Shown here: positions 44,226 to 52,937 of the stretch, one piece after another
Layout of the letters: every line of letters begins with the position of its first letter
How positions within the stretch are numbered: position 1 is the stretch's first letter
Source: an uncultured Muribaculaceae bacterium
GTDB taxonomy: Bacteria; Bacteroidota; Bacteroidia; Bacteroidales; Muribaculaceae
Reading direction: 5' to 3'
Length of the DNA stretch: 64,000 bases
Assembly: GCA_934661195.1 (NCBI GenBank)
Contig: CAKUJD010000005.1
Coordinates: 217,718 to 281,717 of the forward strand
Translations under genes and position numbers: made by a program
Notes under the pieces: model-generated
Databases searched by the model: none
The model's input: the letters and a program-made list of their open reading frames with translations, nothing else
Told to the model about the DNA's origin: nothing

Positions 44226-45500
44226 ATGAAAAGGCTATTTTGCATATTAGGCATGGCACTGACACTGGCCGGCGGCGCCAGCGCTGAGCAGGAGTTCCAA
44301 AACGGCATCTTCATTCTTAACGAAGACTGGTACGGGCACAATGCCAGCAGCGTCAACTTCTACTCCTACGACACGGGCGAGATCACCTATCGCGCCTATC
44401 AGGAGGTGAACCCGGGCCGGACTCTGGGCAACACGTCGCAGTTTGCCGAGCTGAATGCCGACAACCTGTATGTGTGCTCGAAGCAGAACTATGGCTCCAC
44501 TGGCGGCCGCTTTATTGTGGCCGATGCCAAGACCCTGAAGTCGAAAGTGTCGATCGACAAGGTGGGCAGCGGCGACACCCGCGCTTATCTCACTGTGAGT
44601 GCCACTAAGGGTTACATTGGCGCCACCGACGGCGTGCATCCATTCGACATCGCCACCTCGACTGTTGGCGCTGCCATCGAGGGCACCGCAGGCCAGGCCT
44701 ACAGCAGCCAGCCAGGCAACATGGTGTGCTACCATGGCAAACTGCTGGTGGCTGTGCAGGGCAAGGGCATCTATGTGATAGATGTGGCCACCGACCGGCT
44801 GCTGAAGACGGTGGCAATCGACAACATAGCCTCGGTGTTTGCCGTCAACGACCAGCTTGTGGCGTCGGTTAACAACTGCACCTATGGCGTGCCTTCGGCA
44901 TCAAACACCGAGCAGTTTGTGCTGCTCAACAGCAACACATTTGAGCCTGCCAACACGCTGTCGGTGCCCATGGCCTCGCAAAACACCTGGATGGCGTGGA
45001 AGAATGCCACTCCGGCCATCGACGAAGCCAACTCCACGCTCTACTATTCGCCAGGCGAGGGCACCAACTTCATTTGCAAGTATAACCTGAAGACTCAGGA
45101 GTTCACGCAAAACTTCATCACATTCGACGATGGCCAGGCCATGTATGGCTCGGTGGTGGGCTTCGACAAGGCCAACAACTACGTTGTGGCAGCGACGTTT
45201 GAGGACTACAGTTCGCAGAACTACTACCTGAACATCTACAACGCCGCCGACGGCTCGAAGGTGAAAAGCGTGAAGCTGAAAAGCGGCTACTGGTTCCCTG
45301 CCATGCTGCTGTTTGCCCCCAAGGGCACGCCCACTGGCATTGGCAGTGTCAACGCCGCCGATAAGCAGGTGCAGAGCGTGACCTACTACAACCTGGCCGG
45401 TGTGGCACAGCAGCGTCCGTTCAGCGGCGTGAACATCGTGGTCACCCGCTACACCGACGGCTCAACCGCCACGGCCAAGCGCATAGTCAGCGACTATTAA
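44226..45500 (+). CDS. BtuG-like (DUF5074-type) secreted beta-propeller, B12-regulated
   Basis: The 424-residue protein has a signal peptide (GGASA, about 20) but no lipobox. It begins GIFILNEDWYGHNASSVNFYS, like the FYLLNEGNMGSNKSTLDYY start of the BtuG-like protein at 57.6 kb, and continues with propeller repeats (KLLVAVQGKGIYVIDVATDRLLKTV). BtuG proteins bind B12 very tightly on the surface and pass it to BtuB. This version lacks the lipid anchor and has a tail shared with its upstream neighbour. Gap to that gene is 26 bp; one riboswitch controls both. Confidence 0.8.
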   Translation: MKRLFCILGMALTLAGGASAEQEFQNGIFILNEDWYGHNASSVNFYSYDTGEITYRAYQEVNPGRTLGNTSQFAELNADNLYVCSKQNYGSTGGRFIVADAKTLKSKVSIDKVGSGDTRAYLTVSATKGYIGATDGVHPFDIATSTVGAAIEGTAGQAYSSQPGNMVCYHGKLLVAVQGKGIYVIDVATDRLLKTVAIDNIASVFAVNDQLVASVNNCTYGVPSASNTEQFVLLNSNTFEPANTLSVPMASQNTWMAWKNATPAIDEANSTLYYSPGEGTNFICKYNLKTQEFTQNFITFDDGQAMYGSVVGFDKANNYVVAATFEDYSSQNYYLNIYNAADGSKVKSVKLKSGYWFPAMLLFAPKGTPTGIGSVNAADKQVQSVTYYNLAGVAQQRPFSGVNIVVTRYTDGSTATAKRIVSDY

Positions 45501-45615
45501 GCGTGACAAGAAATCTGCCCGGTTTCCCGGCACAACTATTCGCAACAATACACACAAAAAAAGTCAAAGCGCCGGAAAATTCAGGAATACACAAATATAT
45601 AGTAACATCAATCTG

Positions 45616-45652
45616 AAAAGCGTTCACCCGTGACGGGCAGAACGCTTTTTTT
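45616..45652 (+). terminator. terminator of the first B12 unit
   Basis: AAAAGCGTTC (45616-45625) pairs with GAACGCTTTT (45640-45649), with an inner CCCG/CGGG stem and T-run. Confidence 0.8.
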
Positions 45653-45757
45653 GTGCCCTGAACCAGCGGCAAAGGTCAAAATTGAGTAATTTTGCAAAAA
45701 AAAAACGCGCGGCACAGCCGCCGCGTACAGGCATCAAAAAAACTGAGAACTTACGAA

Positions 45758-46333
45758 ATGAGAGAATTCAACCTGCTAAAGGAGCGCATAATGCAAGACG
45801 GCAAGTGCTATGCCGGCGGCATACTTAAGGTGGACAGCTTCATCAACCACCAGATGGACCCCGACCTGATGAAGGCGATAGGACACGAACTGAGTGAGCG
45901 GTTCAAGGACTGCGGCGTGAACAAAATCGTGACCATCGAGGCCAGCGGCATAGCACCGGCCATTATGATGGGCGCCGAAATGCACCTGCCAGTGGTGTTT
46001 GTGAAAAAGAAAAGCCCCAAAACCATGCAGCACGCCCTTGTGAGCAAGGTGCACTCGTTCACCAAAGACCGCGACTACACGGTGTGCATCAGTTCCGACT
46101 TTTTGGGCAAGGGCGACCGCATTGTGATAGTCGACGACTTTCTGGCCTACGGCAACGCCGCTCGCGGCCTTATCGACCTTGCCCATCAGGCTGGGGCCGA
46201 GATTGCCGGCTTTGGCATAATCATCGAGAAAGTGTTTCAAGGGGGCGGCAACGAGCTGCGCAGCGAGGGCTACCGCGTTGAGAGTCTTGCCCGCGTGCTT
46301 AGCCTCGACGACTGCAAGATTACGCTTGAATGA
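45758..46333 (+). CDS. xpt: xanthine phosphoribosyltransferase
   Basis: The 192-residue type I PRTase makes XMP (and probably GMP) from xanthine and PRPP. The PRPP loop [10 protein letters not shown] is at 125-134, and KKKSPKTM follows the active-site region typical of Xpt. I chose [11 protein letters not shown] at 45758 because the upstream extension crosses a TAATTTTG -7 box (45687-45694). The 5' leader has a small GC hairpin but not a purine riboswitch. It overlaps miaA by ATGA. Confidence 0.92.
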   Translation: MREFNLLKERIMQDGKCYAGGILKVDSFINHQMDPDLMKAIGHELSERFKDCGVNKIVTIEASGIAPAIMMGAEMHLPVVFVKKKSPKTMQHALVSKVHSFTKDRDYTVCISSDFLGKGDRIVIVDDFLAYGNAARGLIDLAHQAGAEIAGFGIIIEKVFQGGGNELRSEGYRVESLARVLSLDDCKITLE

Positions 46334-47226
46334 GCCGCACGCTGATTGTGATCACGGGCCCTACCGGGGTGGGCAAGACGGCGGCCGCCATCGGCGTGGC
46401 GCGGCACTTTGGGTGCGACATAATCAATGCCGACTCGCGCCAGGTGTTCCGCGGCCTGCCCATAGGCACAGCCGCGCCCACACCACAGGAGCAGGCCATG
46501 GCGCGCCACCACTTTGTGCAGTTTCTCGACTTGGGCGAGTACTATAGCGCGTCGCAGTTCGAGGCCGACGTGATGAGTCTGCTGCCGCAGCTGTGGCGGC
46601 AGGGCGACTATGTGGTGATGTGCGGCGGCTCGATGATGTATGTCGATGCCGTGTGCCGCGGCATCGACGACATTCCCACCATCACCCCCGATGTCAGGGC
46701 GCAGGTGCTGGCCGAGTATGAGACCGGCGGGCTCGAACCCGTGCTGGCCGAACTGCAGCGGCTCGACCCTGCCTATTATGCCGAAGTCGACAGGCGCAAC
46801 ACCAAGCGTGTGCTGCATGCAGTGGAAATTTGCCGCCAGGCCGGTGTGCCATATTCCACGCTGCGCACCGGCCGGGCCAAGCCGCGGCCGTTCAGCATTG
46901 TGAAGATTGGACTCAACATGGAGCGCCCGCTGCTGTTCGACCGCATCAACCGCCGCGTCGACGCCATGGTCGAGGCCGGCCTCGAGGCCGAGGCGCGCAG
47001 CGTGCTGCCACTGCGCCACCTGAATTCGCTCAACACTGTGGGCTATAAGGAAATGTTTGCCTACTTCGATGGCGCCATGGACCGCACCACCGCCATCGAG
47101 CGCATTAAGAAAAACACGCGCGTCTATGCCAAGAAGCAGCTCACCTGGTATGCCCGCGACCCGCTGATGCACTGGTGCCGCCCCGATGAAGCCCTCAGCG
47201 AGGCCGTGCGCCTCACTCGCCAATGA
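46330..47226 (+). CDS. miaA: tRNA dimethylallyltransferase
   Basis: The 298-residue enzyme adds a dimethylallyl group to A37 of tRNAs that read UNN codons. The P-loop GPTGVGKT is at 10-17, and [17 protein letters not shown] follows (Asp35 onward); GFNTVGYKE-like [15 protein letters not shown] and [14 protein letters not shown] [14 protein letters not shown] are present. It is coupled to xpt (ATGA overlap) and overlaps the convergent yjbQ by 14 bp. It uses the DMAPP made through IspH. Confidence 0.94.
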   Translation: MSRTLIVITGPTGVGKTAAAIGVARHFGCDIINADSRQVFRGLPIGTAAPTPQEQAMARHHFVQFLDLGEYYSASQFEADVMSLLPQLWRQGDYVVMCGGSMMYVDAVCRGIDDIPTITPDVRAQVLAEYETGGLEPVLAELQRLDPAYYAEVDRRNTKRVLHAVEICRQAGVPYSTLRTGRAKPRPFSIVKIGLNMERPLLFDRINRRVDAMVEAGLEAEARSVLPLRHLNSLNTVGYKEMFAYFDGAMDRTTAIERIKKNTRVYAKKQLTWYARDPLMHWCRPDEALSEAVRLTRQ

Positions 47227-47626
47227 CGGTGGCCACCACGTGGCGGCGCCCGCCGCGGCGCCGCAGCTCGCACAGGTATATCCCCTGCCAAGTGCCCAAA
47301 TTCAGCCTCCCGCCAGTGATGGGAATGGTGATTTGCGCCCCTATCAGCGCCTGAAGCGCGTGGGCCGGCATGTCGTCGAGGCCCTCAAGAGTGTGACGGT
47401 AATACGGCTCACCCTCAGGCACAAGGCGGTGCAGAATTTGGTTGAGGTCGGTGCGCACGTCGGGGTCGCAGTTCTCGTTGAGGCATATGGCTGCCGACGT
47501 GTGCTTGAGCAGCAGGTGCAGCAGTCCAGTGCGCGGCAGCGGCGGCAGTGCGGCCTCCACCTCGGCCGTAACGAGGTGGCAGCCCTGCGGGCGCTCGCGC
47601 AAAGTGAATTCAATTTGCTCTATCAT
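47213..47626 (-). CDS. yjbQ: YjbQ family protein (UPF0047, secondary thiamine-phosphate synthase)
   Basis: The 137-residue protein has the family signature LLKHTSAAICLNENCDPDVR, PYYRHTLEGLDDMPAHALQALIG and LGTWQGIYLCE. Members can show weak thiamine-phosphate synthase activity; the main role is unknown. I chose MIEQIEF at 47626 because the promoter TATCTTTG (47651-47658) lies inside the longer reading. Convergent with miaA, divergent from NAGPA paralogue D. Confidence 0.88.
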   Translation of the reverse strand: MIEQIEFTLRERPQGCHLVTAEVEAALPPLPRTGLLHLLLKHTSAAICLNENCDPDVRTDLNQILHRLVPEGEPYYRHTLEGLDDMPAHALQALIGAQITIPITGGRLNLGTWQGIYLCELRRRGGRRHVVATVIGE

Positions 47627-47650
47627 AACAGTTGCTGTGAAATTACCTTG

Positions 47651-47756
47651 CAAAGATACCTCTTCAGCCACCCACGGGCAAGCTGCCCGCCCGTGAAAAA
47701 ATCCGTGATTTTTTCACGGCAAGTGTTGGCGGTGGCGGCAGAAAGCAGTAACTTTA
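47651..47756. promoter_or_regulatory. divergent promoters of yjbQ and NAGPA D around a dyad
   Basis: Minus strand: TTG (47679-47681), 20-bp spacer, TATCTTTG (47651-47658). Plus strand: TTG (47726-47728), 20-bp spacer, TAACTTTA (47749-47756). Between the two -33 boxes is a 13-bp perfect inverted repeat with a 3-nt centre (47691-47703 and 47707-47719), with T6/A6 in the arms. Confidence 0.55.
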
Positions 47757-47805
47757 CCTCAGCAAAGCAAAAACCTATTAACAACTTAACCAAAACCAAA
47801 AAGTA

Positions 47806-50244
47806 ATGAAGAAAACAATTACTTCACTTCTTGTTGCCGCAACGGTGACTACGGCCAGCGCCGGCAACGTGATTGACCTGCGCGGCGTTGAGTATCAGGT
47901 CGACACCCTGTATCACGCCACCATAGGCCCAGGCACCACCCAGACGTCGCTGTGGCTGCACAGTGCCTCGAGCCAGCTGCGAGTGTTCTACTGCACGGTC
48001 GACGTGACCAACCCATACGTGAAACTTCACGGAGTGGTGGCCAAGGACAAGCTGGCCGGCAACGAGACCATCTCGGGTATGGCCAAGCGTAAGGACAAGC
48101 CCGGTGAGCGCTACTTTGCCGGCATCAACGCCGACTTCTTCGCCACCAGCGGCTCAACGGGCCGCGGTGTGTCGATGGTGGGGTCGCCTGTAGGCTCTAC
48201 CGTGGTGAAAGACGTGATATTCCGCGCGCGCAACGGCGCGTCTACCTACAAGCAGTTCATCGTCGACAAGCAGGGCAAGGTCTACGTCGACCCGTTCACC
48301 TTCGGAGGCAAGGTGAAGAAGACTGACGGCACTTCGGCCACCCTTGGCGGCATCAATGCGCCCGAGAACAACAACAAAATCACCATATACAACGACTTGT
48401 ATTACGGCAGCACCAACATTAAGGACAACGACTATGAGGTGGCAGCCGTGCTGGCCGACGGCCAGACGTTTAAGACGGCCGGCTCGTGCAAGATGGTGGT
48501 GGCCGCGGCTCCAAGCAACGCCGGCGACATGACCATCGAGGCCGGCCACTACGTGCTGCACGGCAAGGGCACCGCCAGCGAGTTCATTGCCACCCTGAAG
48601 CAGGGCGACACCATCACCGTGAGCCCCACTTGGACAGCCAACGGCGTGAAGGTAGACCCCACTGAGGTGGTGAGCGGCAACCCGAAAATTCTGGGCGGCG
48701 GTGAGGTGCTCGACAGCGAGGCCGACCGCGGCGACGCCAGCGCACTGCATCCGCGCAGCGCCATAGGCTATGGCGACGGCGGCAACAAGGTGTACTTTAT
48801 GGTGGTTGACGGCCGCAGCGCAATCTCGGCCGGTGTGCGCACTTCGGTGCTGGGCGCCATCATGAAGTATGCCGGTGCCACCGATGCCATGAATGTGGAC
48901 GGCGGCGGCTCGTCGTGCCTCTACACCAGCGCGCTGGGCGTGCGCAACAAGCCCAGCGACGGCAATGAGCGCGCCGACGGCAACGCATTCTTCGCCACCT
49001 GCACAGCTCCCGACGACAACACGGTGGCCACAGTGAAGTTTGTCGACTGGAAGCTCGAAACGCCGAAATATGGCATCTACACTCCTCAGTTCTATGGCTA
49101 CAACCAGTATGGCATACTCGTCGACACCGACCTCAAGGGAGTGACGCTGAGCTGCCCCGAAAGCATTGGCCATGTCAGGACTGACGGCGCATTTGTGGCC
49201 GACGGCGAGGGCTACGGCCTGCTCACAGCCACCTATGGCGGCTCAACAGCCACACTGCCCGTGACCGTTGGCGGCTCCACCGCCAACCTGAGCCTGCGCA
49301 ACGACTCGGTGATCAACGACGGCTACCGCCGCTATGCCGTGGAGGTGCAGAACACCTTCAACGAGAAGACCCTGCCCATCGACCCCGCCGCCCTCACATG
49401 GAGCAGCGACGACGAGGGCGTGGTGACCATCGGTGCCAACAACGGCATACTCAAGGGCGTGGCCAACGGCACTGCCAACGTGACCGGCACACTGGGCGAC
49501 TTCAAGTGCGCCATGAAGGTGATGGTGGAGAAACCCACAAAGCACGTCATGCCCATCGATCCCAATCTCGACCCGTCGACGTGGACATTCTCGATTAGCG
49601 GCGGCACCGACGGCAAGGCCGAAGCCATGGGCGACGGCCTGAAGTATTCGTTCACTGGCAAGTCGTCGCGCCTCTACTACATGAATCTGAACAAGAAGAT
49701 ACGCCTGTGGAGCCTGCCCGACACGCTGCGCATCCGCCTCAACCCGGGCGGCGTGGGCGTGAAGACGGTGGCGTTCACTCTGCGCACCCCAGGCAGCAAT
49801 GCCAACACCGTGACCATCACCCCCGAGAACTTCAACCCCAATGCCGAGAACGTGATCGACGTGCCCACAGCGCTGTGGGCCGACCCCGACGACATGGCCA
49901 CCTATCCCATATCGCTTAGCACCATCCGCGTCAACCTCGAGAAGACCACCGCGGGGCAGCAATACACCATGCTGTTCAGCGGCATCGAGGCCGTGTATAA
50001 CATGAAGGAGCTTGGTCCCACTGCCATCGAGACCATCGATGCCGCCAGCCAGCTTACAGTGACGGCTGCCGGCGGTGTGCTCACCTTCAGCCGCGCGCTC
50101 GACAGCGTGCAGGCCTACGACCTGGGCGGACGCCTCATTGCCTCGGCCCGCAACGCTTCGCAGCTCACCGTGGGCAAGGGCGCAATGGTGGTGGTTGCCA
50201 CCACTGGCGGCAAAACCATAGCGCAAAAGGTGATGGTGCGTTAA
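47806..50244 (+). CDS. phosphodiester glycosidase (NAGPA) family protein, paralogue D
   Basis: A 812-residue secreted paralogue that opens the second array. The catalytic half resembles A (VVSGNPKILGGGEVLDSEAD is almost the same), but the C-terminal half resembles B and C (RLWSLPDTLRIRLNPG, YNMKELGPTAIETIDAAS), so it looks mosaic. DGGGSSCLY is near 364 and VVDGRSAISAG near 338. The usual NGDFF motif reads NADFF (near 103-107). The tail is QAYDLGGRLIAS...KVMVR. Own promoter and strong terminator, so monocistronic. Confidence 0.85.
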   Translation: MKKTITSLLVAATVTTASAGNVIDLRGVEYQVDTLYHATIGPGTTQTSLWLHSASSQLRVFYCTVDVTNPYVKLHGVVAKDKLAGNETISGMAKRKDKPGERYFAGINADFFATSGSTGRGVSMVGSPVGSTVVKDVIFRARNGASTYKQFIVDKQGKVYVDPFTFGGKVKKTDGTSATLGGINAPENNNKITIYNDLYYGSTNIKDNDYEVAAVLADGQTFKTAGSCKMVVAAAPSNAGDMTIEAGHYVLHGKGTASEFIATLKQGDTITVSPTWTANGVKVDPTEVVSGNPKILGGGEVLDSEADRGDASALHPRSAIGYGDGGNKVYFMVVDGRSAISAGVRTSVLGAIMKYAGATDAMNVDGGGSSCLYTSALGVRNKPSDGNERADGNAFFATCTAPDDNTVATVKFVDWKLETPKYGIYTPQFYGYNQYGILVDTDLKGVTLSCPESIGHVRTDGAFVADGEGYGLLTATYGGSTATLPVTVGGSTANLSLRNDSVINDGYRRYAVEVQNTFNEKTLPIDPAALTWSSDDEGVVTIGANNGILKGVANGTANVTGTLGDFKCAMKVMVEKPTKHVMPIDPNLDPSTWTFSISGGTDGKAEAMGDGLKYSFTGKSSRLYYMNLNKKIRLWSLPDTLRIRLNPGGVGVKTVAFTLRTPGSNANTVTITPENFNPNAENVIDVPTALWADPDDMATYPISLSTIRVNLEKTTAGQQYTMLFSGIEAVYNMKELGPTAIETIDAASQLTVTAAGGVLTFSRALDSVQAYDLGGRLIASARNASQLTVGKGAMVVVATTGGKTIAQKVMVR

Positions 50245-50276
50245 TGCACTGACACTCACCACAGCTACCAATAAAG

Positions 50277-50317
50277 GCGGCGCGGCTCCCCTCTTGAGGG
50301 GCCGCGCCGCTTGTTTT
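50277..50317 (+). terminator. terminator after NAGPA paralogue D
   Basis: GC-rich stem 50277-50292 with 50297-50310, then TTGTTTTT. Confidence 0.8.
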
Positions 50318-50345
50318 TGGCCGTGGCACATTTGGGACGATTTGC

Positions 50346-50376
50346 TTTGCCGCATGCGAAAATTGGCGTAACTTTA
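50346..50376 (+). promoter_or_regulatory. promoter of the NAGPA E-F pair
   Basis: TTTG (50346-50349), 19-bp spacer, TAACTTTA (7 of 8). The same TAACTTTA box serves paralogue D. Confidence 0.6.
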
Positions 50377-50424
50377 TGGTCGCAATACTGCAACTAAGCA
50401 ACTGTTAACATTAATCAGCACATA

Positions 50425-52902
50425 ATGAAGAGAACAAATACCCCACTGATTGCGGTGGCAGCGCTGGCACTGCCAGGCGTGGCCGCCGCATCTACCACCT
50501 ACACAATGCGCGGAGTTGAATTCAAGGCCGACACGCTGTTTCACGCCCAGATAGGCCCCGGCACCACGCAGACATCACTGTTTTTACGCAACGAGGAATC
50601 GCAGCGGCAAATGTATCTGTACTATTCGCGCGTCGACCTCACCAACCCCTACGTGACGCTGCGCACCGTCAGCGGCCATGACAAGCTGTATGGCGCCGAG
50701 CGCGTGAGCGACATGGCCAAGCGCCGCACCAAGCCAGGCGAGCGCTACTACTTTGGCGTTAACGGCGACTTCTTCACCACCAGCGGCGTGTCGAAGCGCG
50801 GCGAGTCGATGATTGGAGCCCCAACGGGGCCGTGCATCGGCGGCGGCGAGGTGTATCGCGCCCGCAACCACGACACCCGCTGGGCCCTGACCATGAACGC
50901 CTCGAAGGACGCCCTCATTGGCCACGCCGAGTTTGGCGGCTCGCTGACGCGTCCCGACGGCAAAAAGGTGGCGCTGGGCGGCATCAACACCTATGCCGGC
51001 AACGACGCCATCTACATCTACAACCCTTACTACCTGGCCGGTACCAACGAGACCGGCGACTGCAGCGAGGTGCAGGTGCGCCTGCAAGAGGGCGAGTCGT
51101 TCCGCATAGGGCAGCCGTTTAAGGTGGTGGTGACCGGCAATCCGAGTTCGGCCACCGACATGGACATACCCGCTGACGGCTATGTGCTGCACGGCCAGGG
51201 CTCGAAGGACTTTGGCGGCGTCAACGCCAAGAGCTTTGTGGCAGGACTCAAGCCAGGCGACGTGGTGGAGGTGAACTTCACCGTCAGCATCGATGGCAAG
51301 AGCTTTGTGCCCACCGAGATGATAGCTTCCTTGCCAATGAACCTGCGCAACGGCGAGGTGGTGGACAACGAATACCTGATGGATGAGTTCAAGAGCAACC
51401 AGCCCATTTGCGCCGTGGGACTTGCCGACGGCGGCAAGACTGCCGTGTTTATGATGATCGACGGCCGCTCGCCCATATCCAGCGGTGCCCGGCCCACCGA
51501 AACTGGCGAAATGCTGCGCCAGCTGGGCTGCACCGACGGCCTCAGCTTCGACAGCGGCGGCTCGGCCACCTTCTACACCAGCGCGCTGGGCGTGCGCAAC
51601 AAGCCCAGCGACGGCGTTGAGCGTCCCGACGGCAACGGCGTGTTTGCCGTGAGCAGCGCTCCCGACGACAGCACCGTGGCCGCCATCAAATTTGTAGATT
51701 GGAGCGTTGAGGTGCCCAAATACGGCATCTACAAGCCCAAATTCTATGGCTACAACAAATATGGCATGCTCATCGACACCGATCTCAAGGGCGTGAAACT
51801 GAGCTGCCCTGAGAGTGTGGGCCACGTGCGCCAAGACAGCATATTCTTTGGCGACGGCGCCGGCTTTGCCCGCCTTGTGGCCACATACAACGGCAGTGTG
51901 AGCACCGATGTGCCCCTCACCATAGTGGGTTCCGACGCCACCATAAGCCTTGCCAACGACTCGATAATTAACGACGGCTACCGCCGCCATGTGGTGGATG
52001 TGCAAAACACTGCCGACGGCCGCACGCTGGCCGTCGACCCCACCGTGCTCACCTGGAGCAGCAGCGACGAGAGCGTGGTGCGCATCGACGCCTCCACCGG
52101 CTCGCTGCTGGGCGTGGCCAACGGCACTGCCACCGTCACGGGCCGTGTGGGCTCGTTCAGCGGCGACATGAAGGTGAATGTGGAAATTCCCTCGGCCCAC
52201 GCCATGCCCATCGATCCGGGTCTCGACGTGGCCACGTGGAAGTATTCGCAGACGGGCGGCAAGCAGCAGCACCTTGCTGCCACTGCCGACGGCAACGGCA
52301 TCAGCTACACCTACACCGGAGCCAGCGGACGCGCGCCCAAAATCACGCTCACCAAGGCCCTGCGCCTGTGGAGTCTGCCCGACACCGTGCGCCTGCGCAT
52401 CAACCCCGGTGACGCACCGCTGAAAAACGCCATCATCAACCTTAAGGCCAACGGCCAGAAGGCCGCCTACCACACCGTGGTGCCCGACACCGTGGTGGCC
52501 GGACAGGAGCTTACGCTCGACCTGCCCACCAGCAGCTGGCTCGACACCAGCGACATGGGCGCCTTCCCCATCACCCTCAACTCCATTGCCCTCACCATGG
52601 GCGCCAGCACTGTGGGCAAGCAGTACACCATCATGCTCAACGGCATCGAGACGGTGTATGCCCCCGTGCCTGTGAGCGGCGTTGAAACTGTGGTCGACCC
52701 CGCCACAAGTCTTGGCGTGAGCGTGACAGCCACCGGGCTGCAGTTTAGCCAGCCAGTGGGCAAGGCCGAACTGTGGAGCGCCGACGGACGCCTGCTGGCC
52801 CGCGGCAGCGGCCTGCAGCTGGCCACCGCGGCCCGCGGCCTGTGTGTGCTCACCGCCACTGTGGGCGGCAAGCGTGTGGCCCGCAAGGTAATTATAAAGT
52901 AA
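50425..52902 (+). CDS. NAGPA family protein, paralogue E with altered DGGGS motif
   Basis: A 825-residue secreted paralogue with GVNGDFFTTSG near 112, MMIDGRSPISSG near 351, Big_2-like LTWSSSDESVVRIDASTG, the RLWSLPDTVRLRINPG domain and tail (ELWSADGRLLARG...VARKVIIK). At about residue 375 the family motif DGGGS reads DSGGS, where the other five copies have DGGGS. The C-terminal region resembles A (YAPVPVSGVETV). Followed by F after 35 bp without a terminator, so E and F form an operon. Confidence 0.83.
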   Translation: MKRTNTPLIAVAALALPGVAAASTTYTMRGVEFKADTLFHAQIGPGTTQTSLFLRNEESQRQMYLYYSRVDLTNPYVTLRTVSGHDKLYGAERVSDMAKRRTKPGERYYFGVNGDFFTTSGVSKRGESMIGAPTGPCIGGGEVYRARNHDTRWALTMNASKDALIGHAEFGGSLTRPDGKKVALGGINTYAGNDAIYIYNPYYLAGTNETGDCSEVQVRLQEGESFRIGQPFKVVVTGNPSSATDMDIPADGYVLHGQGSKDFGGVNAKSFVAGLKPGDVVEVNFTVSIDGKSFVPTEMIASLPMNLRNGEVVDNEYLMDEFKSNQPICAVGLADGGKTAVFMMIDGRSPISSGARPTETGEMLRQLGCTDGLSFDSGGSATFYTSALGVRNKPSDGVERPDGNGVFAVSSAPDDSTVAAIKFVDWSVEVPKYGIYKPKFYGYNKYGMLIDTDLKGVKLSCPESVGHVRQDSIFFGDGAGFARLVATYNGSVSTDVPLTIVGSDATISLANDSIINDGYRRHVVDVQNTADGRTLAVDPTVLTWSSSDESVVRIDASTGSLLGVANGTATVTGRVGSFSGDMKVNVEIPSAHAMPIDPGLDVATWKYSQTGGKQQHLAATADGNGISYTYTGASGRAPKITLTKALRLWSLPDTVRLRINPGDAPLKNAIINLKANGQKAAYHTVVPDTVVAGQELTLDLPTSSWLDTSDMGAFPITLNSIALTMGASTVGKQYTIMLNGIETVYAPVPVSGVETVVDPATSLGVSVTATGLQFSQPVGKAELWSADGRLLARGSGLQLATAARGLCVLTATVGGKRVARKVIIK

Positions 52903-52937
52903 CCCTTCAAAAAAGACTGTAATAATAAATTTTGAGA

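Noticed and set aside
45695..45757. Possible purine riboswitch in front of xpt
   Set aside because: The leader is only about 60 nt and shows a simple GC hairpin without the conserved purine-aptamer loops.
39880..47800. The block between the two NAGPA arrays as an inserted mobile element
   Set aside because: It contains ordinary housekeeping genes, and no integrase, transposase, tRNA, direct repeats or terminal inverted repeats were seen.
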